Assembly (NCBI GenBank): GCA_024637255.1
Contig: JAGXFO010000013.1
Span: 48,245-112,244 of the forward strand
DNA length: 64,000 nt
Direction: 5' to 3'
Origin: Sulfurovum sp.
Lineage (GTDB): Bacteria; Campylobacterota; Campylobacteria; Campylobacterales; Sulfurovaceae
The stretch's first letter is position 1. Each line of letters begins with the position of its first letter. This document shows positions 42,876 to 50,982 of the stretch, piece by piece. A model generated the notes under the pieces. That model ran no database searches. It was not told the DNA's origin and saw nothing but the letters and a program-made list of their open reading frames with translations. The translations under genes and the position numbers were made by a program.

Positions 42876-42918
42876 TTCATATGCTAGAAGCAAAAATATG
42901 TCAAATTGACATATTTTT
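42876..42918 (-). promoter_or_regulatory. recA promoter overlapped by a perfect 27-bp palindrome
   Basis: Palindrome 42892-42918: arms AAAAATATGTCAA and TTGACATATTTTT around a central A, all 13 pairs complementary. On the minus strand its inner bases supply a consensus -35 TTGACA (42899-42904), followed 17 bases later by TATGAA (42876-42881). A bound repressor would block RNA polymerase directly. It matches the palindrome at 6961-6987 at 22 of 27 positions. I infer control by the S24 repressor. Confidence 0.78.
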
Positions 42919-43000
42919 AGTAAAATCTATTCAAAAGTTACCCCAAATACAAACAATGATAAAATACATAATATTTAAAAAAAGTGAGTACCTAACCTAA

Positions 43001-43864
43001 ATGAACCCTATACAATTAGCCCATTCTCCGGATGCAGATGATATTTTTATGTATTTTGCTATTAAATTTGGCTGGGTTGACACCAAGGGGTATGCTTTCG
43101 AAAATATTGGGCTAGACATTGAGACACTTAATGTGGAAGCCCTAAAGGGCACCTATGATGTTTCTGCTATCAGTTTTGGGATGTATCCGCTCATTAAAGA
43201 TGAATATGCCCTACTTCGTACTGCTGTAAGTTTTGGAGAAGGTTATGGGCCCAAACTTATCCGCCGCAAAGACAAAAAGCTCAAACGCAACTTCAAAGTA
43301 GCCCTTTCAGGGAAATATACTACCAATGCTATGCTCTTTCGCATCTATTATCCTGATGCGAAGCCTGTATATATGGATTTTTTGGAGATCGAAGGTGCTG
43401 TTGTATCAGGTCTGGTCGATGCAGGGGTGCTCATTCATGAATCTATTTTGGACTTTGATGAGAGTTTAGAGGTGGAAAAAGAAGTGTGGGATATCTGGGT
43501 AGGGCTGGCAGGAGAAGGGCTTCCTTTGCCTCTTGGCGGTATGGCTGTACGAAGAAGTCTACCCCTGAACAAGGCCATAGACATAGAAAATATTTTGATA
43601 GATGGTGTCAAAATAGCCAATGAACGCAAAGAAGAACTCTGTGCCAAACTCGAAGCAGAGAATCTTGTACGCATCTCAAGTGAAATGCTTAAAAAATATC
43701 TTGATATGTATGCTTCAGACGAATCAGTTGAACTCTCTACTCTGCAACTTAAAGCACTTGATACACTTTATGACATAGGCCTCAAGCATGCATTATGGGA
43801 GTCCCCTATCCAAACAGAAACGTACCTGATACCAAAAGAATATGATGCGCTGCGGAACAGCTAA
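43001..43864 (+). CDS. mqnD: 1,4-dihydroxy-6-naphthoate synthase MqnD
   Basis: A 287-aa MqnD from the futalosine menaquinone pathway. It begins MNPIQLAHSPDADDIFMYFAI, the standard MqnD opening, with LNVEALKGTYDVSAISFGMYP and LPLPLGGMAVRRSLP later. It is a periplasmic-binding-protein fold enzyme acting on cyclic dehypoxanthinylfutalosine. Its stop codon directly abuts murB. The ribosome binding site is weak. Confidence 0.93.
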   Translation: MNPIQLAHSPDADDIFMYFAIKFGWVDTKGYAFENIGLDIETLNVEALKGTYDVSAISFGMYPLIKDEYALLRTAVSFGEGYGPKLIRRKDKKLKRNFKVALSGKYTTNAMLFRIYYPDAKPVYMDFLEIEGAVVSGLVDAGVLIHESILDFDESLEVEKEVWDIWVGLAGEGLPLPLGGMAVRRSLPLNKAIDIENILIDGVKIANERKEELCAKLEAENLVRISSEMLKKYLDMYASDESVELSTLQLKALDTLYDIGLKHALWESPIQTETYLIPKEYDALRNS

Positions 43865-44641
43865 ATGTTTTTCAAAACTATAGACTTCTCCAAATATTCA
43901 AGTATAAAAGTAGGGCAACCAACCCGGGTGCTCATGATAGAGGAAGGTGATGCAATACCTCACGATAAATACCTTATTGGTGGAGCAAACAACCTGCTTG
44001 TATCCCCCGCACCTCCTCCCCTCATGATGCTAGCAAAAGACTTCGCCACAATTATGCAGGAAGACAATATGTTGACCATTGGGGCAGCGATGCCGACAGG
44101 ACGTATGGTTTCCTATACTAAAAAACACAATATTGCTGGTTTTGAATTTTGTTCAAAACTCCCAGGCACTCTTGGCGGAGTACTTGCTATGAACGCAGGA
44201 GTCAAGGAGTATGAAATATTTAACATTTTGCACTCCGTCAAAATTAATAATAAATGGATTTTAGCGCAAAAGATAGATCATGGTTATCGTTTTGCAAAAC
44301 TAGATGGTGTTGCCACACATGCCAGATTTGAAATACAGCATGGTTTTAACCAGACTCTGCTTTATGATTTACTGAATCTTCGATCCAACCAGCCAAACGA
44401 ACCAAGCGCCGGTTCTGCATTTAAAAACCCTCCGGGTGAGCATGCTGGTCGTCTCATTGAGGCGGTGGGACTAAAAGGGGTGCAAAAAGGTCAGATGCAA
44501 TGGAGTGCCGTGCATGCCAATTTCTTGGTAAATTTAGGGGGAGGAACATTTGAAGACGCCAAGTCTCTTATAGATTTGGCAAAAAATGAAGTTTTGAATA
44601 AATTTGGTATCTGTCTCCAGGAAGAGATTAAGCTCCTCTAG
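43865..44641 (+). CDS. murB: UDP-N-acetylenolpyruvoylglucosamine reductase
   Basis: A 258-aa FAD enzyme of peptidoglycan precursor synthesis, short like other Campylobacterota MurB. FAD-site features: KYLIGGANNLLVSP and FEFCSKLPGTLGGVLAMNAGVKEYE. The substrate side is NEPSAGSAFKNPPGEHAGRLIEAVGLKG, including the active-site Ser in GSAFKNP. VHANFLVNLGGGTFEDA follows. Starts immediately after the mqnD stop. Confidence 0.95.
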   Translation: MFFKTIDFSKYSSIKVGQPTRVLMIEEGDAIPHDKYLIGGANNLLVSPAPPPLMMLAKDFATIMQEDNMLTIGAAMPTGRMVSYTKKHNIAGFEFCSKLPGTLGGVLAMNAGVKEYEIFNILHSVKINNKWILAQKIDHGYRFAKLDGVATHARFEIQHGFNQTLLYDLLNLRSNQPNEPSAGSAFKNPPGEHAGRLIEAVGLKGVQKGQMQWSAVHANFLVNLGGGTFEDAKSLIDLAKNEVLNKFGICLQEEIKLL

Positions 44642-44649
44642 AATAAAGT

Positions 44650-45174
44650 CTATCTGACCTCTTTTGATCCAGGAGCCATACTCTCTTCGCCCATGCAACG
44701 TACGCATCTTATATAATTAGACTCATTGGGGCTTCGTTTATACGGGTATGCATCCGCAGTATACACTACATAATACCGAGAAGGATCCGCAGGGGTGGAA
44801 GACCAGTAATCTGATCCACGATAATATACAAAGGGGTTATATTGTTTGTCATGTATATAAGTTAATTCCGCCGAAGTAGGCAATCTCCAGTCGTTGTAAC
44901 CTGCATAATTAAGTGAACGACAATAATTTATTGCATGTGCAAACTTACCGGCTTTAGACACAGAATATTCACGCTTATAGGCACCATCTTCCGCATCGGT
45001 ATATTCCTGGTCTTGCCACATAAGTTTTGTATCGCCCTCTATATATACCTTATCTTTTTTGCAAGAAGCGTCTGATATATTTACCATAGCAGGAAGACTT
45101 GGGTCAACATTACCGCCAGCTACAAGTAAAGTTGTTAACATGGTTAGGCATGCTGATATAACTATTTTTTTCAT
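44650..45174 (-). CDS. Exported DUF1566 domain protein
   Basis: A 174-aa secreted protein: signal peptide MKKIVISACLTMLTTLLVAGG, then a DUF1566 (Lcl-like C-type-lectin-type) domain with LMWQD, INYCRSLNYAGYNDWRLPTSAELTYI, DYWSSTPAD and a C-terminal IRCVRCM. The WRLPT and YWSST motifs are diagnostic. Function is unknown; related domains occur in surface or periplasmic proteins. It converges on murB. Confidence 0.83.
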   Translation of the reverse strand: MKKIVISACLTMLTTLLVAGGNVDPSLPAMVNISDASCKKDKVYIEGDTKLMWQDQEYTDAEDGAYKREYSVSKAGKFAHAINYCRSLNYAGYNDWRLPTSAELTYIHDKQYNPFVYYRGSDYWSSTPADPSRYYVVYTADAYPYKRSPNESNYIRCVRCMGEESMAPGSKEVR

Positions 45175-45280
45175 CTTTCTCTCCTTCTTATCTTATATTA
45201 TTCAATATCATAATATAAGATACATCAAAACAAGCTAAATTTTGTGTATTATTTTAAATTATACCACATCTGGCATTTTC

Positions 45281-45871
45281 CTATGCATTTATTTCTATTT
45301 GCACACCTTTTTCAACGGCGCTCCAAAGCTTATCCATGGCAAAATTGGGTACAGCCATGCAACCTTCTGTCCAGTCACGTGAAAGCGTATAATTATCGCC
45401 ACGCCCGTCTGCATTCCATTTTGGTTGCCCGTGAATCGTAATATATCCTCCTGCATCCACCCCTTTTGTGCGGGCCATTGCTTTGTCTGCTTCACTTGGA
45501 TATGAAATCATTAAAGATTTATAGAGTCTTGCGTCACATTTCTTTCTAACAATATTATAAGAACCCTCTGGTGTTCTATAGTCTCCAGCTTTTGCCTTAT
45601 TTCCCTTGTTGGCATTCTTCCCCAAAGAGATACGGAACTCATCAATAACCTTACCATTTTTGTATGCGTACATCATTCTCTTCTTCTTATACACCACAAG
45701 CTTATCTATTTTCCCACTATGGTCTATCTCCGTACCTTTTGACAACTCTTTGATACACTCTTTTGTTTCATAGGGAGTTTTGTCCAGCTTGCCGTAATTA
45801 GTTTTATCTTCGACACACCCCACCATCAAAAACACTATTATTCCAGCAAGCATGGCCCATTGAGTTTTCAT
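45281..45871 (-). CDS. L,D-transpeptidase (YkuD) lipoprotein, copy 1
   Basis: A 196-aa protein with a lipoprotein-type signal (MKTQWAMLAGIIVFLMVGC, Cys19) and a YkuD domain: DKLVVYKKKRMMYAYKNGKVIDEFRISLG, GDYRTPEGSYNIV and catalytic ITIHGQPK ... DWTEGCMAVPN (His and Cys). Such enzymes cross-link peptidoglycan or attach proteins to it. I chose the ATG preceded by AAGGAAGG rather than one eight codons upstream. It pairs with a paralogue at 46295-46876. Confidence 0.87.
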   Translation of the reverse strand: MKTQWAMLAGIIVFLMVGCVEDKTNYGKLDKTPYETKECIKELSKGTEIDHSGKIDKLVVYKKKRMMYAYKNGKVIDEFRISLGKNANKGNKAKAGDYRTPEGSYNIVRKKCDARLYKSLMISYPSEADKAMARTKGVDAGGYITIHGQPKWNADGRGDNYTLSRDWTEGCMAVPNFAMDKLWSAVEKGVQIEINA

Positions 45872-45898
45872 TGCATCCTTCCTTTCTTTACGCAAAAA

Positions 45899-46285
45899 TC
45901 AACCCCAATCTTCATTTTGTCGTCTTGACTTATGTTTATCTTTTTTATAAGATGTACCATTTTTTAACTTTTGTAAACGATTGAGATTACTCATCTCTGC
46001 ATCTCGCATATCTTCAAACTCTTTGTCCGTAAATACTTCGGCCAAACATGTTCTCTCATGAATACGTACAATATACTCCTTGAGTTGCTGATGATATTCT
46101 GACTCAAGATGAACTTCTATTTTTTCATCAAACTTCTTTTTAAGTTGTCCAAATTTTAGCACAAAATCCTCTGCGAGTACATTTTTATCTCTAAACATAC
46201 GAAAAAGATTTTTACTTATTTTTTCTAATTCAACTATATATTTTTGACGGTTAAATTTATCAATCTGTTTTTGCGTATATCTCAA
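45899..46285 (-). CDS. Hypothetical basic helical protein between two L,D-transpeptidases
   Basis: A 128-aa soluble protein, rich in Lys, Glu and Arg and predicted helical (MRYTQKQIDKFNRQKYIVEL ... KYIVRIHERTC ... DMRDAEMSNLNRLQKLKNG), with a very basic tail. No signal peptide and no recognised domain. It is nine bases after one transpeptidase gene and 27 before the other, so it shares their operon. Confidence 0.6.
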   Translation of the reverse strand: MRYTQKQIDKFNRQKYIVELEKISKNLFRMFRDKNVLAEDFVLKFGQLKKKFDEKIEVHLESEYHQQLKEYIVRIHERTCLAEVFTDKEFEDMRDAEMSNLNRLQKLKNGTSYKKDKHKSRRQNEDWG

Positions 46286-46294
46286 AATGTACCT

Positions 46295-46876
46295 TTACTG
46301 TATAACAATTGGCACGCCCTCGCGTACTGCATACCACAACTCTTTCATTGCAGAATTTGTCACAGCGACACAGCCATGGGTCCAATTTTGCGAAAGTGTA
46401 TCTTTGTCCCCTTTTCCGTCCGCATTCCACGCAGGCTGTGCATGGATAGTAACGTCCCCTCCTGGATTGAGCCCTTTTTTGGCGGCTTTAGCTGTATCTT
46501 CTGGGCGCGGATAAGAGATGCAAAGAGAACGATAATATTTGGGAGAGCAGAGCTTTCTGGAAATCCAAAATTCTCCTTCTGGGGTTTTATTGTCTCCTTG
46601 TTTTTCTTTTGTTCCTACAGGGTCTTTTCCTAAAGAAACAGGCAGTGTATTTTGTATTTGATTGTTTTTATATAGATACATTTTTCGTTCTTTTTTAATA
46701 ACAACGATTTTATCTATACTTCCCCCTGAAGAAAAATCTTTAGCTTCCAATAATTCTTCTTTACACTCTTCTAGTGTATACTGGTTTTCCACAACCTCAT
46801 TCTTGGGCCCAGGACCATCGCAGCCAGCCAAAAATAATAATACAGTCATTAAAAATACATACATATATCCCATCAA
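46295..46876 (-). CDS. L,D-transpeptidase (YkuD) lipoprotein, copy 2
   Basis: A 193-aa lipoprotein with a clean lipobox LAGC (Cys19) after MMGYMYVFLMTVLLF. YkuD domain: DKIVVIKKERKMYLYKNNQIQNTLPVSLG, GDNKTPEGEFWI, and catalytic VTIHAQPAWNADGKGD ... WTHGCVAVTN. Clearly a paralogue of the gene at 45281-45871, including the shared KRKMY/KKRMMY and WNADG-GD motifs. First gene of the three-gene group. Confidence 0.87.
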   Translation of the reverse strand: MMGYMYVFLMTVLLFLAGCDGPGPKNEVVENQYTLEECKEELLEAKDFSSGGSIDKIVVIKKERKMYLYKNNQIQNTLPVSLGKDPVGTKEKQGDNKTPEGEFWISRKLCSPKYYRSLCISYPRPEDTAKAAKKGLNPGGDVTIHAQPAWNADGKGDKDTLSQNWTHGCVAVTNSAMKELWYAVREGVPIVIQ

Positions 46877-46974
46877 ACAAATAATCCTTCAGTAAAATAA
46901 TATATATTTTAACACATATTTTGTATAGAGAAAATAATAAACAAGAGAAAAGAAGGGGAGATAAACGAAAGGGA

Positions 46975-47004
46975 GATAAGTCACTTCTTTTGAAGGGACT
47001 TATC
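46975..47004 (-). terminator. Terminator hairpin after tpx
   Basis: GATAAGTC pairs with GACTTATC, with an inner CTTC/GAAG stem and a TTTT loop: twelve pairs with one internal mismatch. It lies 18 bases after the tpx stop. The minus strand downstream is only moderately T-rich. Confidence 0.6.
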
Positions 47005-47022
47005 TAAAGCGAAAAAAGCTAA

Positions 47023-47538
47023 TTAGCAAGCTGCCCTAGCTGCTGCAAGTGCTTCTTCGTAATTTGGTTCAGTTGTGATTTCAGGAACAACTTGCTTGTA
47101 AGCAACTTTACCGTCTTTTCCTATTACAAAGATCACTCTTGCAGTAAGGCCGGCCAAAGGACCATCAGCCAAAAGAACACCATAAGCGTTAGCAAAATCT
47201 TTGTTTCTGAAGTCTGAACATACTTTGATGTTTTCAATTCCAGCTGCGCCACACCATCTTGCTGCTGCAAATGGTAAATCCATAGAAACTGTGATTACTT
47301 CTACGCCCTGAAGTGATGCTGCTTCTGTATTAAATCTTCTTGTTTCTGCATCACACACACCTGTATCCAATGACGGTACTGCTATAACAAGTTGAACCTT
47401 ACCTTCTCCACCAATTGTCTCATTTTGAAGCATTGGGTTACTGTTTACTACTGTTACTACCGGCGCTGTGTCGCCTACGTTAATTTCTGTACCTGCAAGA
47501 TTACACACGATGTCATTTTTAAATGTTACTGTTGCCAT
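47023..47538 (-). CDS. tpx: Thiol peroxidase Tpx
   Basis: A 171-aa atypical 2-Cys peroxiredoxin that reduces peroxides using thioredoxin. The peroxidatic cysteine lies in PSLDTGVCDAETRRFN and the resolving cysteine in FAAARWCGAAGIENIKVCSDFRNKDF. Starts MATVTFKNDIVCNLAGTEIN after AAGGATATTAAA. It stands alone with its own leader (47539-47725 shows no gene). Confidence 0.95.
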   Translation of the reverse strand: MATVTFKNDIVCNLAGTEINVGDTAPVVTVVNSNPMLQNETIGGEGKVQLVIAVPSLDTGVCDAETRRFNTEAASLQGVEVITVSMDLPFAAARWCGAAGIENIKVCSDFRNKDFANAYGVLLADGPLAGLTARVIFVIGKDGKVAYKQVVPEITTEPNYEEALAAARAAC

Positions 47539-47725
47539 TTTAATATCCTTAAATTTTTTATAGATGTATTGTGACTTAAAAAAAATAAATTTAGTCTTAA
47601 ATAGGATAATATTTATCTTATTTATTCACACAATGGCCTATTGTACTCTTGTTCCCAGCCATAGAGAAAATTTTACCTTCTTCAAAGCAGATGTCCCGCA
47701 GCAATATTTTTGCCATCAGCCTCTC

Positions 47726-47923
47726 CTAATATTTAATTATGCCGGTTTTCTCTTTGTCTGCCAGCACATCAGGTACCGTCGAACTGACCGATATGATGCC
47801 ATAAATAGCTCCCATCAGCAGTACTGATAAAATCACGATCCATATCGTTAATCTTTTTTCTTTGCTTTCGCCACCATTATAATCTTCTATCTTTTCAAGC
47901 GTTGGCTCAATATCATCCATCAT
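47726..47923 (-). CDS. Small single-span membrane protein downstream of ccoG
   Basis: A 65-aa bitopic protein: an acidic cytoplasmic N-terminus (MDDIEPTLEKIEDYNGGESKEKR), one helix (LTIWIVILSVLLMGAIYGIISV) and a short tail. AAGGAAAA precedes tandem ATG codons. It starts six bases after ccoG ends, so it may be a small partner in cbb3-oxidase assembly; that is inferred from position only. Confidence 0.6.
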   Translation of the reverse strand: MMDDIEPTLEKIEDYNGGESKEKRLTIWIVILSVLLMGAIYGIISVSSTVPDVLADKEKTGIIKY

Positions 47924-47929
47924 TTTTCC

Positions 47930-49375
47930 TTATCTTTTTACCAAATCAGCGCGGGGGTAGAAAAACACCACCTCCCTGTCTACTGCAATCTTCTCTTTCT
48001 CGTCTACTGCAAATGCTCTTACCGTTATAGGCACAGGAACATCTTTTCTTGCATTGTCTGCAAGCACTTCACTCGTTTCCAAAATGACAACTTTTTTCTT
48101 CTTTTGCCCTGCTCCAAGTTTAAATGCTTCGCTAGGTCTATTGATGGTGATTTTATCATTTCCTACAATTTCAAAGTAGTATGTATGTTCTTTGCTATCA
48201 GTATTTGTAAACATAAAAATGTAGTCATTTTGCACCACGCCGCCATCAAGTATTTTATACAGTCTTTGCCCTTTATTGATGTTTAAAAGCATATGTTCTT
48301 TCTTGCTTCCCATCACAAGCAGAGCAATAAGTACGATAGCCAGCACAACAAAGTATGCAATCACTTTTCCTCTGAAGTAGTTGGTTTTACCTTCATGCTT
48401 CACTGCCTCTTTTTCGCTGGACCATCGTACCAAACTTGGCTTACCCAGGGCCCCCATCACCGAGGTGCAGGCATCCACACATTCAAGGCAGTTGATACAC
48501 TCAAGCTGAAGACCTTTTCTAATGTCGATGTGCGTAGGACATACCGTTACACAGCTCTCACAAGTGGTACACTCAGCAGAAGTATCTACTTTGAGCAACT
48601 CTTTTTGTTTCGTAAACTTCTTTTCTCTCTCATAGCCATGTCCTTCATAAATGTCTCCGCCACGGACAGGATCATAGACTGCCATAATGGTATCGTCATC
48701 ATAGAGTACTGACTGCACACGGCTATAAGGGCAAATATATACACAGAAGTTCTCTTTTATAAAAACCACATCAAGTATGATAAACACTGCTACACTGACC
48801 AATGTGCCTACAAGTACCATATGTTCAATAGGATTAGCCAAATATGAGAAAAAATCTTCAGGAGGCACAAAGAACCATAAAAAGTCGGCAGCGGCTACAA
48901 AAGCGATGACAGACCAGAGCAATATTGCAATGAGACTTTTCACTTTATTTTCCATCTTGGACATATCCGGATCTTGTTGCTTGTTCTTGATACGTTTTCT
49001 CAGCCCCAAAAGCTTCGTCTCTATGCCATCCCTAAAAATTACCCTAAAAATAGTCTGTGGGCAGGCCCAGCCGCACCATGCTCTTCCTCCAACCGCGGTA
49101 ACTGCAAAGATTCCAAGAAATAGCAGCATAAGCAGGAATGGCATAAGATAAAGTTCCTGCATATCAAAAGCAATACCTGCCAAATGCAGTTTTTTCTGAT
49201 CAAAACTCAATAAAAAAAGATGATTGCCGTTAATAGTGATCCATGGCATCGCCAATGCCACTAATGTTGCAGCGCCATATACCCAGTATCTCTTAATTCG
49301 GTAAGGAATCCAGCCTTTCAAATACTCTTTTGCCTGATTCTTTTTAGGTTGTTCTCTTGTAATTGTTGTTTCCAC
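47930..49375 (-). CDS. ccoG: cbb3 oxidase assembly protein CcoG
   Basis: A 481-aa membrane ferredoxin-like protein (CcoG/RdxA/FixG). Several membrane helices, a NapH-like GGRAWCGWACPQTIFR segment (about 93-108), a two-cluster ferredoxin domain CTTCESCVTVCPTHIDI and CINCLECVDACTS, and an Ig-like C-terminal domain. It reduces copper for cbb3 oxidase maturation. Start GTG at 49373-49375, right after the regulator's TGA, with AAGG eight bases upstream. Confidence 0.95.
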   Translation of the reverse strand: METTITREQPKKNQAKEYLKGWIPYRIKRYWVYGAATLVALAMPWITINGNHLFLLSFDQKKLHLAGIAFDMQELYLMPFLLMLLFLGIFAVTAVGGRAWCGWACPQTIFRVIFRDGIETKLLGLRKRIKNKQQDPDMSKMENKVKSLIAILLWSVIAFVAAADFLWFFVPPEDFFSYLANPIEHMVLVGTLVSVAVFIILDVVFIKENFCVYICPYSRVQSVLYDDDTIMAVYDPVRGGDIYEGHGYEREKKFTKQKELLKVDTSAECTTCESCVTVCPTHIDIRKGLQLECINCLECVDACTSVMGALGKPSLVRWSSEKEAVKHEGKTNYFRGKVIAYFVVLAIVLIALLVMGSKKEHMLLNINKGQRLYKILDGGVVQNDYIFMFTNTDSKEHTYYFEIVGNDKITINRPSEAFKLGAGQKKKKVVILETSEVLADNARKDVPVPITVRAFAVDEKEKIAVDREVVFFYPRADLVKR

Positions 49376-50050
49376 TCATGATACCTTCTGTTCTTTTGCT
49401 TTTCTTGCTTTTTCAAATGGACAAATGAGTACTGTGTTGTCCATATCTCTGACATTTAGTGATTCACTCATCTCTATCCATGCTCCGTCTACTAGTTCTT
49501 TAATCCCGCGTGATTCTATATAATCCTTTAAAGAACTGCGTGTAACGTCTAGCTCTCTAGCTATGGCACTTACGCTCATTCCTTTCTCCAAAAGAGCAAT
49601 GATCTCACCTCTATAAACATCAAACTTAGAACTTGACTTGCTACCTTTTGGACGCCCGATATGGTTTGTTTTTTCTTTCTCTTCTTTCCTGAGTGCATTG
49701 AGTAGAGGAAAGATCTCAACCATGTTAGTTTCTTTATTCATAAGCGTATTGGAATCCACAATCCAAAGATTTATGCTATGACTCAACATGCAGTTGATCA
49801 CTTTTATCAGTTCTTCTACTCTGTCGCTCAATATATATAGAGAAGGGACGATAACTGTATTTCCCTCTTGCATAGTTTGCAAAAAGTCTTCAAAATCTTT
49901 TCTGGCATCCAAGAGAAGGTTTTTGGTCGCATATTCAACCACTTCTTTGTCGATTCTCAATTCTTTTTTTAACGAAAAGGAAAGAATATCATTTTGTTGC
50001 GCAGTCAGATGTGGAAAATCTGACGCTTGTCTCATATAAGCATAAACCAT
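49376..50050 (-). CDS. Serine-recombinase-derived DNA-binding regulator
   Basis: A 224-aa protein with the shape of a resolvase/invertase. Its N-terminal region (YAYMRQASDFPHLTAQQNDIL) parallels the YARVST...Q opening. VIVPSLYILSDRVEELIKVI aligns with the catalytic ILVKKLDRLGRD region but lacks both arginines. The C-terminal resolvase-type HTH is intact: GRPKGSKSSS...ALLEKGMSVSAIARELDVTRSSLKDYIESRG. It therefore looks like a domesticated, catalytically dead recombinase acting as a regulator. Start ATG with AAGGGAGC. It abuts ccoG. Confidence 0.72.
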   Translation of the reverse strand: MVYAYMRQASDFPHLTAQQNDILSFSLKKELRIDKEVVEYATKNLLLDARKDFEDFLQTMQEGNTVIVPSLYILSDRVEELIKVINCMLSHSINLWIVDSNTLMNKETNMVEIFPLLNALRKEEKEKTNHIGRPKGSKSSSKFDVYRGEIIALLEKGMSVSAIARELDVTRSSLKDYIESRGIKELVDGAWIEMSESLNVRDMDNTVLICPFEKARKAKEQKVS

Positions 50051-50090
50051 ACAGCTCCCTTTGCTATAATTTTTATTATAATATCTTATA

Positions 50091-50149
50091 TGATGATAAA
50101 AGTCAAGTAATTTTATATTATTATCGTCATTTATTTTATTTTATCGTCA
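50091..50149. promoter_or_regulatory. TTATCGTCA repeats between the regulator and moaC
   Basis: TTATCGTCA occurs at 50121-50129 and 50141-50149, exactly 20 bp apart, and an inverted near-copy TGATGATAA at 50091-50099. They lie just upstream of a TATAAT (50075-50080, minus strand) that fits the regulator-ccoG operon. A resolvase-type HTH protein binding its own promoter is a reasonable guess. Confidence 0.45.
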
Positions 50150-50219
50150 CCCATTCTTTACATGGCCCTATTTTATGTTAAAATACACAGATAGAATCAA
50201 AAAAGCACGAGGACAAAAA

Positions 50220-50693
50220 GTGAATCTTACGCACCTGGACGAACAAAACAAGCCTAAAATGGTAGATGTCTCAGATAAGGCCAATACCACGCGTATTGCC
50301 ACAGCAAGCGGCATAATAGAAGTAGGTCAAGCGGCTTTTGACGCAGTCATAAAAAACACGGCCAAAAAAGGACCTGTCCTGCAAACTGCTGTTATTGCAG
50401 CCATACAGGCGACCAAACAAACCTCTACGCTTATTCCTATGTGTCACCCCCTAATGCTTACCTCGGTCAAAACAAACATAGAAGAACTCCCCAGTTTGCC
50501 AGGCTTTAGGCTCACAGTCACAGCAAAGCTTAACGGACAAACAGGGGTCGAAATGGAAGCGCTTACCGGTGTAAGTGTAGGTCTGCTGACTATTTACGAT
50601 ATGCTCAAGGCCATCGACAAAGGCATGGTCATTAAAAATGTCCAACTCGAAAATAAATCCGGCGGTAACAGCGGTGATTTTAACCGCTTATAA
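50220..50693 (+). CDS. moaC: Cyclic pyranopterin monophosphate synthase MoaC
   Basis: A 157-aa MoaC from the first stage of Moco synthesis. VNLTHLDEQNKPKMVDVSDKANT is the normal N-terminus, followed by KKGPVLQTAVIAAIQATKQTSTLIPMCHPLMLT and GVEMEALTGVSVGLLTIYDMLKAIDKGM, with the active-site Lys. I chose GTG at 50220, with GAGG eight bases upstream; the longer frame begins inside the promoter region. Nineteen bases before the DUF493 gene. Confidence 0.93.
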   Translation: MNLTHLDEQNKPKMVDVSDKANTTRIATASGIIEVGQAAFDAVIKNTAKKGPVLQTAVIAAIQATKQTSTLIPMCHPLMLTSVKTNIEELPSLPGFRLTVTAKLNGQTGVEMEALTGVSVGLLTIYDMLKAIDKGMVIKNVQLENKSGGNSGDFNRL

Positions 50694-50711
50694 ATTTCAA
50701 CAGGAGAACCG

Positions 50712-50981
50712 ATGATTCTAGATGACAAATCACCAGAAAAACCAAAAATAGAATATCCGACCCAGTGGGGGTTTAAGCTCATAGGCAGAGACAAAGAAGC
50801 ACTTTTAAGATGTATCAAAGAAGCAATGGGAGGAAAAGAGCATTTATGCTCATTGGGTAATGCTTCCAAAACGGGTAAGTTTCATAGCTATAACGCCTCT
50901 TGTCTTGTAGAGACTCAAGAAGAGAGAGATCGCATCTTTAAATACTGTCAAGATCATGATGATGTAGATATGGTGATTTAA
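50712..50981 (+). CDS. DUF493 (YbeD/HP0495) family protein
   Basis: An 89-aa protein with the DUF493 fold: IEYPTQWGFKLIGRDKEALLRCIKEA, then SLGNASKTGKFHSYNASCLVETQEERDRIFKYCQDHDDVDMVI. The C-terminal V-x-x-V-I/L end is typical. Structures of the family show an ACT-like fold with no fixed role. AGGAGA precedes the ATG; in operon with moaC. Confidence 0.85.
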   Translation: MILDDKSPEKPKIEYPTQWGFKLIGRDKEALLRCIKEAMGGKEHLCSLGNASKTGKFHSYNASCLVETQEERDRIFKYCQDHDDVDMVI

Positions 50982-50982
50982 T

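Noticed and set aside
49376..50050. An active resolvase marking a mobile element
   Set aside because: Catalytic arginines are lost and no inverted repeats, transposase or att-like sites are nearby.
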